A stretch of 64,000 nt of DNA from Albugo candida (GCA_905220665.1 CAJNAR010000189.1:62001-126000), one strand, 5' to 3'; positions 1 to 10,617 are shown, counted from the first letter of the stretch. The notes: generated by a model from the sequence alone, not told the origin. Translations and numbers: made by a program.

Positions 1-441
1 ACTGCCTTGCCTTTTTGAATTGAAAATCACTGGAGAATTGTTGATCATCACCATCACTCCTGACGTCGAACGTCGATTGTCCTTTTTACTTCCCCCATTG
101 GCATCACTGAATGCACTTAGCATTAGCTCGCCAGACTTGCTTCCATAGCAAATTCTATTCATTTCCGTAGTCTTTAAGTAACGTAGAACACGAATAGACG
201 CATTACAGTCTTCTTCACTTGGCTTTTCTAACTAACGACTCAATTGTCACACAGTGAACGCAATATCTGGTCTTGTTCCGTTAGCCACGTATAATATTGA
301 CCCTACTAACGACCAATACGAACGATTCTCCATTCTTGGGTGCTTTTCTTCAGACTTGACCAGATTTTGACCTTCCACACTTGAATTGTATACCGGTTTT
401 GCCGTTACATGGTTCAACTTTTCTATGATTCTGGCGATCAT
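1..441 (-). pseudogene. copia RNase H region start, partial
   Basis: The minus-strand reading from 441 to 247 contains SYWSLVGSILYVANGTRPDI, the conserved block between reverse transcriptase and RNase H in copia elements (normally Y-R-S-L-V-G-S-L-x-Y-x-x-x-x-T-R-P-D-I). The domain continues to the window edge with frame breaks and is truncated there. Confidence 0.7.
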
Positions 442-1062
442 GCACTCTGACTGATCTTGAGCTGCCTCACACTCACATTGTACTCGAGTTCGCTGCCGAG
501 AATAGAACGCACTTTACTTAGCGTTTTTAGCTGAAAATGACCTAATAGTTCGTCTGCGATTTTCTTGATCGAGTTAGTCGAAACTTCCCAAACAAGCATG
601 TCATTGGCTTATAGATCACGTATACCCATGAATCTTGGTCATCTTGACGAACAAATACACACGCGTCCGAAACGCATGCTTTGAATCCCATGTCCACAAA
701 AACACGTGAAATTATCTTGAATCACGTAGCAGCAGCTTGCTTTAGTCTGTACGAACTTCATTTCAGCTTTAGAGCTTGATCAGGTCGCAGTTCAACACCT
801 TGAGGCGTGTATATATACACATCTTCTTCCAACACATCATTAATAAATGCCGTGAAATCATCATCTTGATGGATTCTCATATATTTATGACAGCATACTG
901 CCAGGAAGATACGAATTGAATTTAGATTCGAAACAGGTGAGTACCTCTCTTAGTAATCAACTTTATAGGGTTGACGATAACCTAATGCCAGTAGTCGAGC
1001 CTTATAGCGCTCAATTTCAGTCCCCTCATTTCTTTTTATCGCAAAAACCCACTTTGTTCAAA

Positions 1063-1434
1063 TTATTTTTTGGGAGGCTTCGCCAACGCCGTCCACGTGT
1101 TCATTGAATGTAATGGCTTTAGCTCGGTCTCAATTGCCTCACTCCACATCGTTGATCGTGAAGACTTCATCGTATCTTGATATGTTGGCAGTGTTTCCAG
1201 CGCTGCATTGGCTTGTTCATCTTCGAGGCGGTACCTTTTCTTTGCACGCTCCATTGATTCATCACTGATTGTAGTCACGATGGCTTCTGATGTTCGAATC
1301 GGAACCAGAGCGTGAGAAGTGTTACTCCAAGGTGTTTCAAGTAGGGCATTGTGTTCACGCACTTGAGAGAAACCTTCTTGCCTCCTGGGCACAATGTATA
1401 GACTTGTATCCATATCGAAATCAGTTGGCTCCAT
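1063..1434 (-). pseudogene. copia linker and reverse transcriptase N-terminus
   Basis: The translation ends with a W-x-E-A-I-E-T-E-L-x-x-L-x-x-M-N-T-W pattern, the conserved start of the copia reverse transcriptase domain (RVT_2), preceded by a low-conservation linker. The catalytic YxDD region should lie in the 450-1060 stretch, but that part is too decayed for me to read a continuous domain. It sits in the expected order downstream of the integrase. Confidence 0.65.
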
Positions 1435-1785
1435 AGTTACATCATCATTTCCAAATCGTGGTTGAGATGCATGCCCCAGATCTTGACTGAGACTTGGACA
1501 TCCAAACTCACCTGGACGCGAAATAGTTTGATCCTATCATGTCTGATCCCACACCATCGGTTCTTCGCTGCTTCAGGCATGAATATCTGGTGATCGCTCC
1601 ATGACATCATCATCGTCGTCTTGTGATGCATGCATGGTGTGAACTGACTATCCCAGAAATAAATGCACATGTTTAGACTTCGGTAATTCTTGAAATATCA
1701 CCGATCGCGTGATCTTCAGTCGTTGTGATTCATAATTCCAGACTCAGTATCCCTTGACATCACGTGCATACACCAAGAACATGCA

Positions 1786-2340
1786 TCAAAATATCTTTAT
1801 GTCCATCTTATGCCGCTTTGCCTTTACAAGGGAACCGAAACCTTGAGCACCAAAAACTCGCATGTGTGATAAGTTAGGTTTGGTTCCGAAACATACTTCG
1901 AACGGTGTTTTACTCGGACTAGCAGCGCATGTAATTCGATTAGTCACATACACCGCGGTGTTAGTGGCTTCGGCCCACCATTTTTTCTCAACGTGCATGT
2001 GATTTAGCATGGATCTTGCGCGCTCCGTGAGTGTTCTGTTCACTCGTTCTGGCATGCCGTTTTGCTGTGGCCAATACGACACTGACGCTTGATGAATGAT
2101 TCCCGATTTTCGACACACTTCTGCAAAACGCTTGTGTATATATTATCCACCGTTGTCGGTGCGAATACACTTTATTGTGGTGTTCCATGGGTTTTCCATC
2201 ATCGAATTGTACTTGATAAATTTTTCCACCGCATCTGACTTGTGTATTATGGAATACACGACCACATATCGCGAATAGTCATCCAGAAACGCTACCACAA
2301 ATTTTGCTCCACCCTGTGACCTGGTCTCCACTGGACCCAT
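1786..2340 (-). pseudogene. copia integrase core, one in-frame stop
   Basis: Two open stretches in the same frame (2340-2143 and 2118-1786) are separated by a TAA codon at 2143-2145. The first carries the catalytic aspartates of the integrase core (FLDDYSRY, then RTDNGG). The second carries the glutamate-bearing helix and downstream block (PQQNGMPERVNRTLTERARS, then KTPFEVCFGTKP and HMRVFG), all typical of the rve-type copia integrase. The enzyme would have inserted element cDNA into the host genome. Apart from the stop, the D-D-E residues are readable. Confidence 0.85.
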
Positions 2341-2894
2341 TACATCACTGTTAACTATCTGAAGCAGTGATGTGGTCTTTACTTCACCGTAGATTGCTTT
2401 CGGAAACGGTTTGAAGTCGACTTCCTAGTCACACATCCTTCACAGCTATCGTCGTTTCCATCATCGACAAAGGGCGAATTTTTCATCTTGAATTCCTCGA
2501 CACGCTTTTTGAGGTTTCTCATGCCCTTGATCGGTAATTGTTTCAATTGTGCATGTCATATATTTTGACTGATTGGTCGAGCTCCATTTCCGACCTCTTC
2601 ACTCGTGCTTGCTGATTCCAAAGTATCGCATTCCAGAACAAACAACTTTCCCTTTTGGGCCACTTGAGTCACCACGTCTTTGTCATTCTTAATCACACAT
2701 GTCTTGTTGCTGAGGTAACATGAAAACTTTTTTAGACAATGCAGTAATTGAAAGGAGTCTACGATCCAGCTTCGGTACGCATGAGACATCGTCAATACGA
2801 ATTGGCTTCTTGTTCTTAAGTACAACACAGATTGTTCCAACTCCATCAGCAGCCACTGACTCTCCATTCGCAACTAAATTCTAACCGACTCGTC

Positions 2895-3185
2895 CTAAGA
2901 GCGAATCTCCACAAACTCACTTCGAAATGGGCACATGTGACTAACACTACTGTCGAGTAACCAACCAACCGAACCATGTTCAACAACTGTAAACGGCTGT
3001 TCGGTATTCTTCTTCTTTTTGTCTGGCTTCTTCCAGCAATCTTGTTTCTTGTATCCATACTTGTTGCAAATAAGACATGTCCCCGAGAAGTTGTTTCTTG
3101 ATTCCTTCGACCAATTACTCCTGCTCTTGATGTTTCTTGTTCCCTTCAGAGCAATTTTCTTTTCGAGCAATGCCTTCGTAATCAC
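2895..3185 (-). pseudogene. copia zinc knuckle and aspartic protease start
   Basis: The translation contains CLICNKYGYKKQDC, a CCHC zinc knuckle (C-x2-C-x4-H-x4-C) in which the histidine has become tyrosine. About 25 residues later comes WLLDSSVSHM, the copia protease active-site motif (normally W-x-L-D-S-G-A-S-x-H). The aspartate is kept but the glycine is replaced by serine. This is the expected Gag/Pol junction of a copia element. The two substitutions at key positions, together with frame changes on both sides, show it is inactive. Confidence 0.75.
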
Positions 3186-3204
3186 GACGAAGCATCTCCT
3201 TGCC

Positions 3205-3735
3205 TCAAAATAGGTCGATGTCTTTTACGTTTTCTATGATCTTTATGATGTGGTTGTATTCATCCGACAAACTTCCAAGCCAAATCACGAGCATCTCATC
3301 GTGGGAAATTTCATCACCGATGGCTTGCATTGTCATGCACAATTCACCAAACTTGAGAAAATGTTCCATCACATTTCCTCCGTTCCGGATTTTGAACTCG
3401 TGAAGCTGCCGACGCATCTGTACCCGATTGGAAATGCTTCTATGGAGAAAGAACCTCTTCAAAATTTCACATGCTGTTGCAGTCTTTCCTGCGTTCCGAA
3501 CCATGGACTGGAAACTTAGTTTTAGCATAGTACAAACATTTGCGAAGGCCTTCATGTCAATGACTTTCCATTGTGACACACTGGCGTCTCCTCCGCTTGG
3601 CGCTTTCGTCGCGTCAGTGTGTTCAAGCAGGCACTTCTTGGCCACCTTCATCCGTGCGTTGAATTTTCATACGAAGTAGTTGTCTTCGTTAAGCACATCG
3701 TTTCCATCAGCGGGTTTTTGCTCATAACCTGTTGT
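3205..3735 (-). pseudogene. copia Gag polyprotein (UBN2-type), broken
   Basis: The minus-strand reading resembles the copia Gag (UBN2/retrotran_gag) fold region: a long helical stretch with the typical 'L..F..L...G..I..DEM' section near its end, followed by the usual 'L..SL...Y' block, here GSLSDEYNHIIK. The open part begins at an ATG at 3649-3651. Just upstream the conserved FxVWKF-type motif appears as F-V-stop-K-F, because the tryptophan codon TGG has become TGA at 3667-3669, so the true Gag started further upstream near 3735. It is followed by the zinc-knuckle/protease part in another frame. It would have formed the capsid of the virus-like particle. Family assignment is firm; the exact start is not. 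Confidence 0.7.
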
Positions 3736-3745
3736 AATTGTCGGT

Positions 3746-4335
3746 AACTTGCAAAGGGAAAATTCTTCGCAGTGGGTCAAAAATGAAAAGTAGTATTAAT
3801 CTTAAAACCTAGACATGTACTTAGCTATATAGTTCAATAGTACATAGGAGCTTCATCATCAACACTGAGATCGTCCGATCCTGTTACATATAATGGTGTT
3901 CTTTGCGACCCGATAGCGTATCATGGACCCTGCCAACGATTGGTTGTTTTGCAGTAATTCGATAAGCTTTCTCATATAGTAGAGTGGCCAAAGCGGCAAC
4001 TTAAATCACCACTCGAATCAAGAAAAGATAGTCGTCTGTGATCGCGTAAAGGATCATAATTCTAAAGAATACGGAGCGGAATTGAAGCCGCTTCACCAGC
4101 CCCTAAAACAACGAGTAAAGATCGACTACGTATTAATGTATGGTCACTTCAAAACGGGTACTCGATATTTGCAACTACACTTTACCTCTAGTTTGCATGG
4201 GAATATACCATGCAAACCAAGGCTCTTCATATAAAGTAAGCTAATTATTGACGCTGATTGGAATCGCAGAAACCTTGTCTATTCGATTGATATGTCAAAT
4301 CCATATTCACCTATGAAAGCTAGATTGGAGCAAGC
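3746..4335. other. No gene seen; probable copia 5' LTR region
   Basis: No convincing coding sequence. From its position next to the possible copia primer-binding remnant, the left part of this stretch is probably the 5' LTR, but the termini cannot be set without the partner LTR. I see nothing recognisable from about 4100 onward. Confidence 0.4.
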
Positions 4336-4605
4336 TCATAAAAAAATTAATTCACTCTTTATGCACCAAATCAAATCGTTTTTGTCCCCTTTGATGCTTT
4401 GAAGTCTCTCACAAAGCATATGATGAGCATCGTATCTCCCGTTCATTCTAACTGACACTTCTGAAACGCGCTTGTAAAAAAGATTCAACATTTGATGAAG
4501 GCGATTATGGTGAATGTCCAGCAATGCTGCGACAGACTCAGAGCGGGCGTAAGCCATGAACGCAGATATCGAAGCAAACAAGATAAGTGTATTAATTTTA
4601 CTCAA
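4336..4605 (-). CDS. Possible small secreted protein, unknown
   Basis: An 89-codon open frame whose first 20 or so residues form a hydrophobic signal-peptide-like stretch (LILFASISAFMAYARS). The rest is helical and basic, with two cysteines (residues 65 and 81 by my count). The frame opens at a TTG, not an ATG, and the only in-frame ATG lies inside the hydrophobic stretch. Directly upstream is a TAG preceded by a TCTG tract that could be an intron acceptor, so this may be a second exon. I do not recognise a family. It sits between a dead copia and a dead LINE, so a chance open frame is a real alternative. Confidence 0.22.
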   Translation of the reverse strand: MSKINTLILFASISAFMAYARSESVAALLDIHHNRLHQMLNLFYKRVSEVSVRMNGRYDAHHMLCERLQSIKGDKNDLIWCIKSELIFL

Positions 4606-4924
4606 ATCCTACAGAGTTTTAAATGGTGTGTAGTTCACGCATCAATAAATACACCGGGGTCGTATTAGCTCATTTAAACTGAGCTTCCGGTACTATCCAT
4701 TGGGGGTTACAGTCAATTTTCTTCTATCCATAGTTCACTTATGTCCCAGAAATATCCATGACACGGTTCATGCAAATTTGAATGCCTTACTTTATATTCG
4801 TTGGGGCCAATGAGAGTTCTTAGGTTCTACAAGGATGGTTCTGCGCTACTCTCGTCATCAATTCCCCAGACATTCTAAGACTTCTAGATATCTTGGCATA
4901 AAAAAGCCGCTTTTTAGCAGTTTA

Positions 4925-7060
4925 AATAGGACTAGGATAGGAGTTGCACTTGCATTTCAATTTGCCTATATCGTACTCGGATCAATGATCGTCGACGCTG
5001 AATAAAGCACCGAATGATCCTTGCGTTGCGAGTTGATCCACCAACTTTCCAAGTAAACTTCTTGCTTTTTCATGTGTACCGTGTAATTGAATCCACCATA
5101 CGTGTACAATAAACGTGGTGTAGATCACGGAAATGCTGGAATTGCCGGCGTTGCTTATCGCTCGTCGCACAGACGACGCGTCTAATCAGAAAGAAGTGCA
5201 GAGTAACCGCTTAAAATGCAAGCCATAAACTTAAAACGGTTTGCTGATTTTCTTTTCTCTATGTAGGCCGACCAGTGGGCACAATTGCACATGCAAGATG
5301 CGTTTATTGGGTCGGGATAATGATAACAAGTCCGTAGTAGAAAGAAGGACCCTCCAAAATTGTGCTGTGTGATCGCACTCGAGCAAGAAAGGTTGATTTG
5401 ATTACACTGCGCCACGCGAACGCTGCGTGCACATTGGAACGACGGGTCCAATATCCAGAAACGAAATCGAACTGGCAACTTTCTATAGTACAGACGAAAC
5501 TGTTTATTTTTGAAACTGGTAAAACACGTTGCCGAAGGTGCCAGGATATACCCATAAATGTCCCAACTTGTTCAGAATCTATTGTGTCTAATCTTTTCAG
5601 TGTTGACCAATGTGTCAACATCAGATGGAACTTGATTGTTTCGAAAGGTTTTACGATAGTTTGAGAGTTGACAGCGTGGAATAGATTTGAAAAAGTACTT
5701 CTCTATTTCCTTTGTGCTCCCACATAAAAGGTTCTAAAGCGAAGTTAGATCCAAGTTTTGAGACCGATTGTCGGGTGAAAACGCTGTAATATTTGAGCCA
5801 CTTCAATGTAAACAAGAAGTAGTAACTTTTCTTCATACATATATCCGATATCTTTACTGTTTATCGCTGTATTAATGTTCGACAGATTCTTCGTTCGTTG
5901 TCCATGTTTCCTTTTCTCTAGATTCCTGACGGGGTTCGTTCACTATTCCAAGATTGTACCAGATGTTTTGTGACTCGAATTACGAGTAGCAAACTTCACA
6001 ATGTAATTCTTGGCCGCATTGGACCCACATCGGTTGTTCCATGAAGTACTGAAGGCGTTGTGGAAAATTCAAATCTGGAATTGTCATGCTCCAATCAGTC
6101 TGATTCTGCTTTTCAATGCGTGTTTCCAACACGAAGATTCTCTCTACCATTGTACAATTTTCCCTTGTCGATGTGGTCGATGATGAATATATCTATAGGC
6201 TCGAGCGGTCCGAAGGAAGGATGGATAAGATATAATACTTCTTTCGAATCAGTTTTCCATGAGAGAAAATATTTGTCGACGCATCGCATGCGAAGTAATG
6301 ATGGAATCGAATACGTTGTAGCTTCAGTCGTCCCTTCAGAAAAGGAACTTGTAGTCCACCATCCTGTTGGCGAAGAACGCAAATTCTTTGCTGAGTAGGT
6401 GACCATGTTTTGAATCTCATTTGTGTTTCCGACCAAACACAAATAAATTGAGAATCCATTGCCACTGTCGAATAGTTTCTGCCAGTATGTTCAAGTGTAA
6501 ATTGGATTGCCCCAAACGTGATGCAATCATCGACTGCGCAAACAGTAGTCGACCTCGAAAAATTCTTGCACGTCGAACCATATACCGAAATTATCATAAA
6601 AAGCTTTTCGAGAGTTGACGTGACCATCGAACACGTTGGTGTCTGGATAAAAAAAATGGCCAAGTAGGGAATACCAAGGATGTGGCATGGTCCAATTTAC
6701 CGAGAGAGAGGATGATTTGCACAAGTTGAAGTTAATACCTGATACATTACAATAGCCTGAAACAAATTTTAATTGTGTCAAAACATCTTTGAATTATCCA
6801 GAAAGCATTGAGGACTCGTCCGGAAGTAAAAGTCCAGTTGCATTAACCCTGCTGTTGTTTAAAATACCATGTTGATCACTCATGTTGACGAAGTAAGTTT
6901 TACTAACGTTCGATCGTCATTACGAAAAGATACTTTGAGAGAGGATCGTCTTGATTGCCTCTGCCTTATGCTTTAATGGACGGTTTGATGTTGCCATTGA
7001 TGATCAACTTCTTCTTTCTGTTGGTGCATAGAACACCAGCCCACTTATCGAAACTTCCAC
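4925..7060 (-). mobile_element. LINE copy A, 5'-truncated and decayed
   Basis: On the minus strand this matches the 3' half of the LINE at 57170-64000. The RT end block is at 6781-6527 (TQLKFVSGYC versus TQLEFVQVFC in the better copy). The post-RT THWS...DSE...W-H-L-R-x-R-V-L-P block is at 5621-5304, and the C-terminal DQLATQGSFG block at about 5040. The match to the reference copy runs from about reference position 61675 to its 3' region. Frames change repeatedly, so nothing is functional. The 3' end, about 4925, is approximate. Confidence 0.8.
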
Positions 7061-7061
7061 A

Positions 7062-7520
7062 CGGGGAAAACGAGCAATGCGTCACCGCATGAGACATCTT
7101 CCCAACGTGAAAAATGGTAGCTCACAATGTGGAAAAAGGGTATGCGACTCTTCTTGACTTCAAACAAACTTGTAGCGAAGTAAATTTGAATGATCTTTAT
7201 CGTAATTTGAAATATCAGCATTGGAAATGTTTTATCGAGCGGTGTCTTTTGTCTTTTGTACACCCGCACGAAGCTATGGTTGAGAAGGAATAGCAGTCTA
7301 ACGTCTTCACGCCACAAAGGAAAGTGAAACAAGACGATTCTCTAAAGCATTATTTGACGAAGCCAGCGAATTTGGGTGATTTAATAAGCCACCACAGAGA
7401 GTCTGACACCTGGATCAATTGCATAATTGGGCTCTTTTTACCGACTCTTCGACATTACTTTCCGATACACACTATGAATCTTTGACGCAAATCGAATTTA
7501 TTCAAACCTATTCTGATACA
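7062..7520 (+). mobile_element. LINE RT fragment in opposite orientation
   Basis: On the plus strand this aligns with the RT core of the LINE at 61500-61985. Examples are GCGACTCTTCTTGACTT here against GCGACTTTTCTCGACTT there, and the stretch around 7440-7500 matching the FADD-to-TQLEF region. It abuts copy A head-to-head and overlaps it in LINE coordinates by roughly 100 bp or more, so the same RT segment is present twice in opposite orientation. Non-functional. Confidence 0.65.
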
Positions 7521-7540
7521 GATGTGGTAGAAGGTCAACC

Positions 7541-7774
7541 TCATTGAAGAATCCTCACTTTGTAATATGCTGTGCCCGCGCGTTCCCAATCAACCAAATA
7601 TAACTCAACAATCTCAAACAAATATCTTGACCTTTCATTTATCCACACACCAAAATACTTAAATGTAAAAAAATTCAAAGCTTGACACGTAATATTAAAT
7701 ATGGACATGCGCGTGCTACAGACGTGCCTTCTGTTGACGTTGACTAATTCGTGATGAAGCAAAAACAGTATCAA
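7541..7774 (-). mobile_element. Possible further LINE fragment
   Basis: A minus-strand open frame contains a KYFGVW motif preceded by a spacing that resembles the R-I-P-N-L-T-I...V-K-Y-L-G-I segment after the RT of the LINE at about 62050-62105. The match is short and could be a fragment of a different LINE or chance. No other identity seen. Confidence 0.3.
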
Positions 7775-8001
7775 ATATTGAGCATGACGTTACCTAAAAA
7801 CGCGCCGATATTATTTGCTAGTTTTCGACGATGTGAAACGTTTTCGTTTCTATGCAGAATTACATCATATATTAGACTAGAGAGTCCATTTATTGTGGGA
7901 GGAATTGATATAAACCGACTTCATTTTTTTATCCTAGTTCGCGTCCAATGCTTCACTAAATACTCCTGCGATTTATATAATGCTTCGACGGTTTTGCAAC
8001 T

Positions 8002-9008
8002 CTATTGAGCTTGCTGCGAGAACACACAATCATACATGTACATTGAACACCTACCCGTGCGGCATAACTCCATCATAGAAAAGAGATAATGTATGATTAC
8101 TGTATAGAGATCTTCTTCATTGGGAACAAGAGGAGGAGCGCAGCAAGAAAATACTTTGATTGCTCGTGATATTTTCATGAGAAATACATCAAGGCACGTT
8201 TTCTGCGCAAAGAAGCAAACATGATCGTCCCGTTGATGAGCGAAGAATGCGTTCACTTTATCCTCAACTTAGACCACACATCTGATTGTTTTAATCAGTT
8301 TCCTGTATCGTTCAGTGCCTCCAAGACGAAAGACCCAATTTTTCTTTATTCGTGTTAAGATATGGCTTGTCCATTTGAAATATATATACTGGGCTATTAC
8401 AGTTACCTTTAACGACCACGTTTATGAACACATCAAATGATTTGATAGTCGCCCCAGCGACTGAAGTATTAAACGTGCTGATTCTGGCATTAATGTCAGA
8501 AATCCTTGTGCTCTAAAAACGATCTATTTCGGAATTGATATCGAACGATTTATGTATAGAGTGACAGAATGCCTAAGAAATCACATAAGGCTTTATTTAA
8601 ATACTGAATGCGACGTGGATTATATTTTTACAGATAGACCATTGGATCAATTGTCTTCCTATTATGAATTGCGCTCCATTCTTTGGTATTGTTTACTGTT
8701 ATATTTTCACATAATTTTTTAAGAAGAATTATAGCAATGCGGGGATATGTCAACTTGCTAACATGAATCAGTCGTATCGAAAATAGAAGACTTGTTTGAG
8801 GAGCCAAATTTAGTCTTGATTCCGATTGTATTTGCTTCCAAAAAGCTGTATCATTATAGAAAGCTTCTTCGTACAACACTGTTATCTGATACTTGTCCTG
8901 GCGGATTGAACAATCTCGAAATGATATGCATCTATGACAGAATCTAGCAATTCTTGAAGAACTCACTTTAGTAGAGCTCCTGCTGTTTGTACGTATAGGA
9001 TATTCCAT
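8002..9008 (-). pseudogene. Possible CCG/CHxC-family remnant
   Basis: An open frame from an ATG at 9008 down to 8628 carries F-C-H-R-C (codons at 8928-8939), a CHxC motif. Further down, in another frame (8256-8002), a segment has T-C-L-D-V-F-L...E-L-C-R-T-G-R-C-S-M. This fits the second cysteine repeat of the 34470-36581 protein (C-x2-C-L...I-x-N-C-x4-C) except that the second cysteine of the first pair is lost. The two parts have the right order and orientation. There is a TGA a few codons upstream of the ATG and no signal peptide. A Gypsy element sits 28 bp upstream, at 9036. The similarity is partial and by eye. Confidence 0.4.
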
Positions 9009-9030
9009 ATGCCCTCAGATAATATGCACG

Positions 9031-9035
9031 ATGCA
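9031..9035. repeat. Gypsy element 1 target-site duplication, left
   Basis: ATGCA directly before the 5' LTR, repeated at 14185-14189 directly after the 3' LTR. A 5-bp duplication is usual for Gypsy integrases. Confidence 0.85.
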
Positions 9036-9208
9036 TGTAGGGCACGACGAAAAACGAAAGAGGATATATGTTTACGCAAGCGATGACGTCATGTAGAAAT
9101 TCGGAAAAGAATCCAGTGAAGGATTCAGTAGGCTTAGATTATCACATGGTTGTGAACTAAGGACCTAATTGAACTTATACTTTTCGTTTTACCAGCTCCT
9201 ACACTACA
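9036..9208 (+). repeat. 5' LTR of Gypsy element 1
   Basis: Begins TGTAGGGCAC and ends CTACACTACA. It aligns along its whole length with 14012-14184, including the internal blocks CAGTAGGCTTAGATTA and GAACTAAGGACCTAATTGAA. Confidence 0.93.
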
Positions 9209-9210
9209 TC

Positions 9211-9226
9211 TGGTAGCACTTGTTGG
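9211..9226 (+). promoter_or_regulatory. tRNA primer-binding site of Gypsy element 1
   Basis: TGGTAGCACTTGTTGG starts two bases after the 5' LTR. TGG is the complement of the tRNA 3' CCA. The same TGGTAGCACTTG occurs at 25686 after the 5' LTR of Gypsy element 2, which supports the assignment. I have not identified the tRNA. Confidence 0.75.
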
Positions 9227-9242
9227 TAAGCGACAGTAACTC

Positions 9243-9285
9243 TAACCCTGACCCTGACCCTGACCCTGACGCTGACCCTGGACCC
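9243..9285 (+). repeat. CCCTGA short tandem repeat
   Basis: About five imperfect copies of a CCCTGA hexamer just downstream of the primer-binding site, in the untranslated leader of Gypsy element 1. It resembles a telomeric-type hexamer, but it lies inside the element and is very short. Confidence 0.8.
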
Positions 9286-9441
9286 AATCCCCTGATTTGA
9301 ACCTCACTCGGATCGGCTTCGAACGCCGATCCATCAAGTGTCTCAAGTCAGGGCGCAAAAGTCATGAGCGTGCCTTCAAACGCGGAGCTCATGCAAAGCA
9401 TGCTTGCGATGAGGGCGCAGCAACCAGAAATGATGTGAAAG

Positions 9442-10617
9442 ATGGCCGAGGCGACAACGCTAAAAGACCTCCGACTTGACGCAGTGCAGGCGCCTCGTTA
9501 TAGTCGACAGATGCAAGACTCATTTGCTTTGTTTGAAGAACAAGTGCAACAGTGTTTTGAAGTGAGGCGTGTCGAGTGGAAGAACGCAACAATGACAGCC
9601 ACGATTATCACAACTATCGAAACCATGCTCACCGGCACAGCGGCAGAGTGGTTTGTCTGGTCTCGAAATAGAGTGAATACCGTCGATGAATTATTCTTTC
9701 ACATTGAGCAAGAGTTTGTGCCCGCAGACATACAAATCCGGCTTCCTGATCAACTTTGGAATCTCAGTCAAGCGCAGTGTAGAGATCTTGGAGACTTTGT
9801 CAATCGCTTCCTACAGCTGATGATTCAAGTACGTAACATGAGTGACGTCGACTCTATCTTCAACTTCACTCAAGGCCTGAAGCATAAGACACGTGCTGAA
9901 GTTGAGTATCGCCGTTGCTCGTCTCTTAGTCAGGCAATAAATGTCGCATACGACTTCGAGCGTTCACATTTAGGCTTGGGGAGTTCAAGGCGTGCGCAAC
10001 AATTTCGTCGACCAGAAATGAGGAATCATCAACGCTTCGAGGATCCCCAACCCGAGCCAATGGAGATTGACAATGTGCAAGTAGGGTCACGAGAAGAGTG
10101 CTTTCAACACAAGTTGTCTTTCTTTTGCGAGAAACCAAGACACCGACTCGCAGAGTGCTCGAAAAGGCCACAAAGTAGAACAGTATCGAGGAGGATCGCG
10201 CGTGTGGGCATGATCGAAAGTGTTCAAGATTTAAGTGGAGAAGTTGACGAAGCTATCGTGTTTGATAAGTTTACGGTCAATGCGGTACAAATCAGTTTGG
10301 TCAATAAGCAGCCATATTTATTGCGAAATACCGGTGCTATTGATGGCACACCAGTAACGATCCTGCTGGATTGTGGTGCATCGACAAATGTGATTCGACC
10401 TGGATTGGCTGCCAAGGTTATCAGTACGCAACGCGGTCAGTTGAACCGGTTTAATGGGTCCCTTACCTCACCAGATGAGCTAGCAACGGTTGAGGCGACA
10501 GTGCACAAAAGGGAAGGAAAGTTTTCAAATATGACTTTCACGGAGACCCGTCTGGATGCCGATCAGGATGTGAATTTCTGGTCTTCCGTGGTTTCGAGAA
10601 TACGCCCCGCAAATTGA
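9442..10617 (+). CDS. Gypsy element 1 Gag-protease
   Basis: A 391-residue open frame from ATG 9442. Residues 1-180 form a helical Gypsy Gag/capsid region (AEWF near 69 and an F...F...Q...D...R...L pattern typical of retrotrans_gag). A degenerate zinc knuckle lies at about 226-239, S-F-F-C-E-K-P-R-H-R-L-A-E-C, that is CCHC with the first cysteine changed to serine. Near residue 310 the protease active site reads L-L-D-C-G-A-S-T-N-V (usual D-S/T-G-A). The frame stops before reverse transcriptase, whereas Gag-Pol in this group is often one frame; a stop or frameshift after the protease is likely. It would form the particle and process Gag-Pol. This is the longest intact frame of the element. Confidence 0.85.
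   Translation: MAEATTLKDLRLDAVQAPRYSRQMQDSFALFEEQVQQCFEVRRVEWKNATMTATIITTIETMLTGTAAEWFVWSRNRVNTVDELFFHIEQEFVPADIQIRLPDQLWNLSQAQCRDLGDFVNRFLQLMIQVRNMSDVDSIFNFTQGLKHKTRAEVEYRRCSSLSQAINVAYDFERSHLGLGSSRRAQQFRRPEMRNHQRFEDPQPEPMEIDNVQVGSREECFQHKLSFFCEKPRHRLAECSKRPQSRTVSRRIARVGMIESVQDLSGEVDEAIVFDKFTVNAVQISLVNKQPYLLRNTGAIDGTPVTILLDCGASTNVIRPGLAAKVISTQRGQLNRFNGSLTSPDELATVEATVHKREGKFSNMTFTETRLDADQDVNFWSSVVSRIRPAN

Larger units (their letters stand above)
1..3745 (-). mobile_element. Ty1/copia retrotransposon remnant, cut by left window edge
   Basis: Reading the minus strand from right to left gives the copia order Gag, zinc knuckle/protease, integrase, reverse transcriptase, RNase H, which is diagnostic for Ty1/copia (in Gypsy the integrase is last). 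The frame changes several times and carries in-frame stops, so the element is dead. Its 3' end and 3' LTR lie beyond position 1. A possible initiator-Met-type primer-binding remnant (minus-strand AGGTTATGAGC) lies near 3720-3732, which would put the 5' LTR to the right of about 3745. With the partner LTR outside the window, the LTR cannot be delimited. Confidence 0.85.

Noticed and set aside
5362..5664. Plus-strand open frame of 100 codons
   Set aside because: Antisense of the LINE copy A C-terminal coding region.
4925..7520. Classic twin-priming 5' inversion of a single LINE insertion
   Set aside because: The two oppositely oriented parts overlap substantially in LINE coordinates, which a single twin-priming event does not normally produce.
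9243..9285. Chromosome end or telomere
   Set aside because: Only about five imperfect hexamers, inside an LTR element with sequence on both sides.
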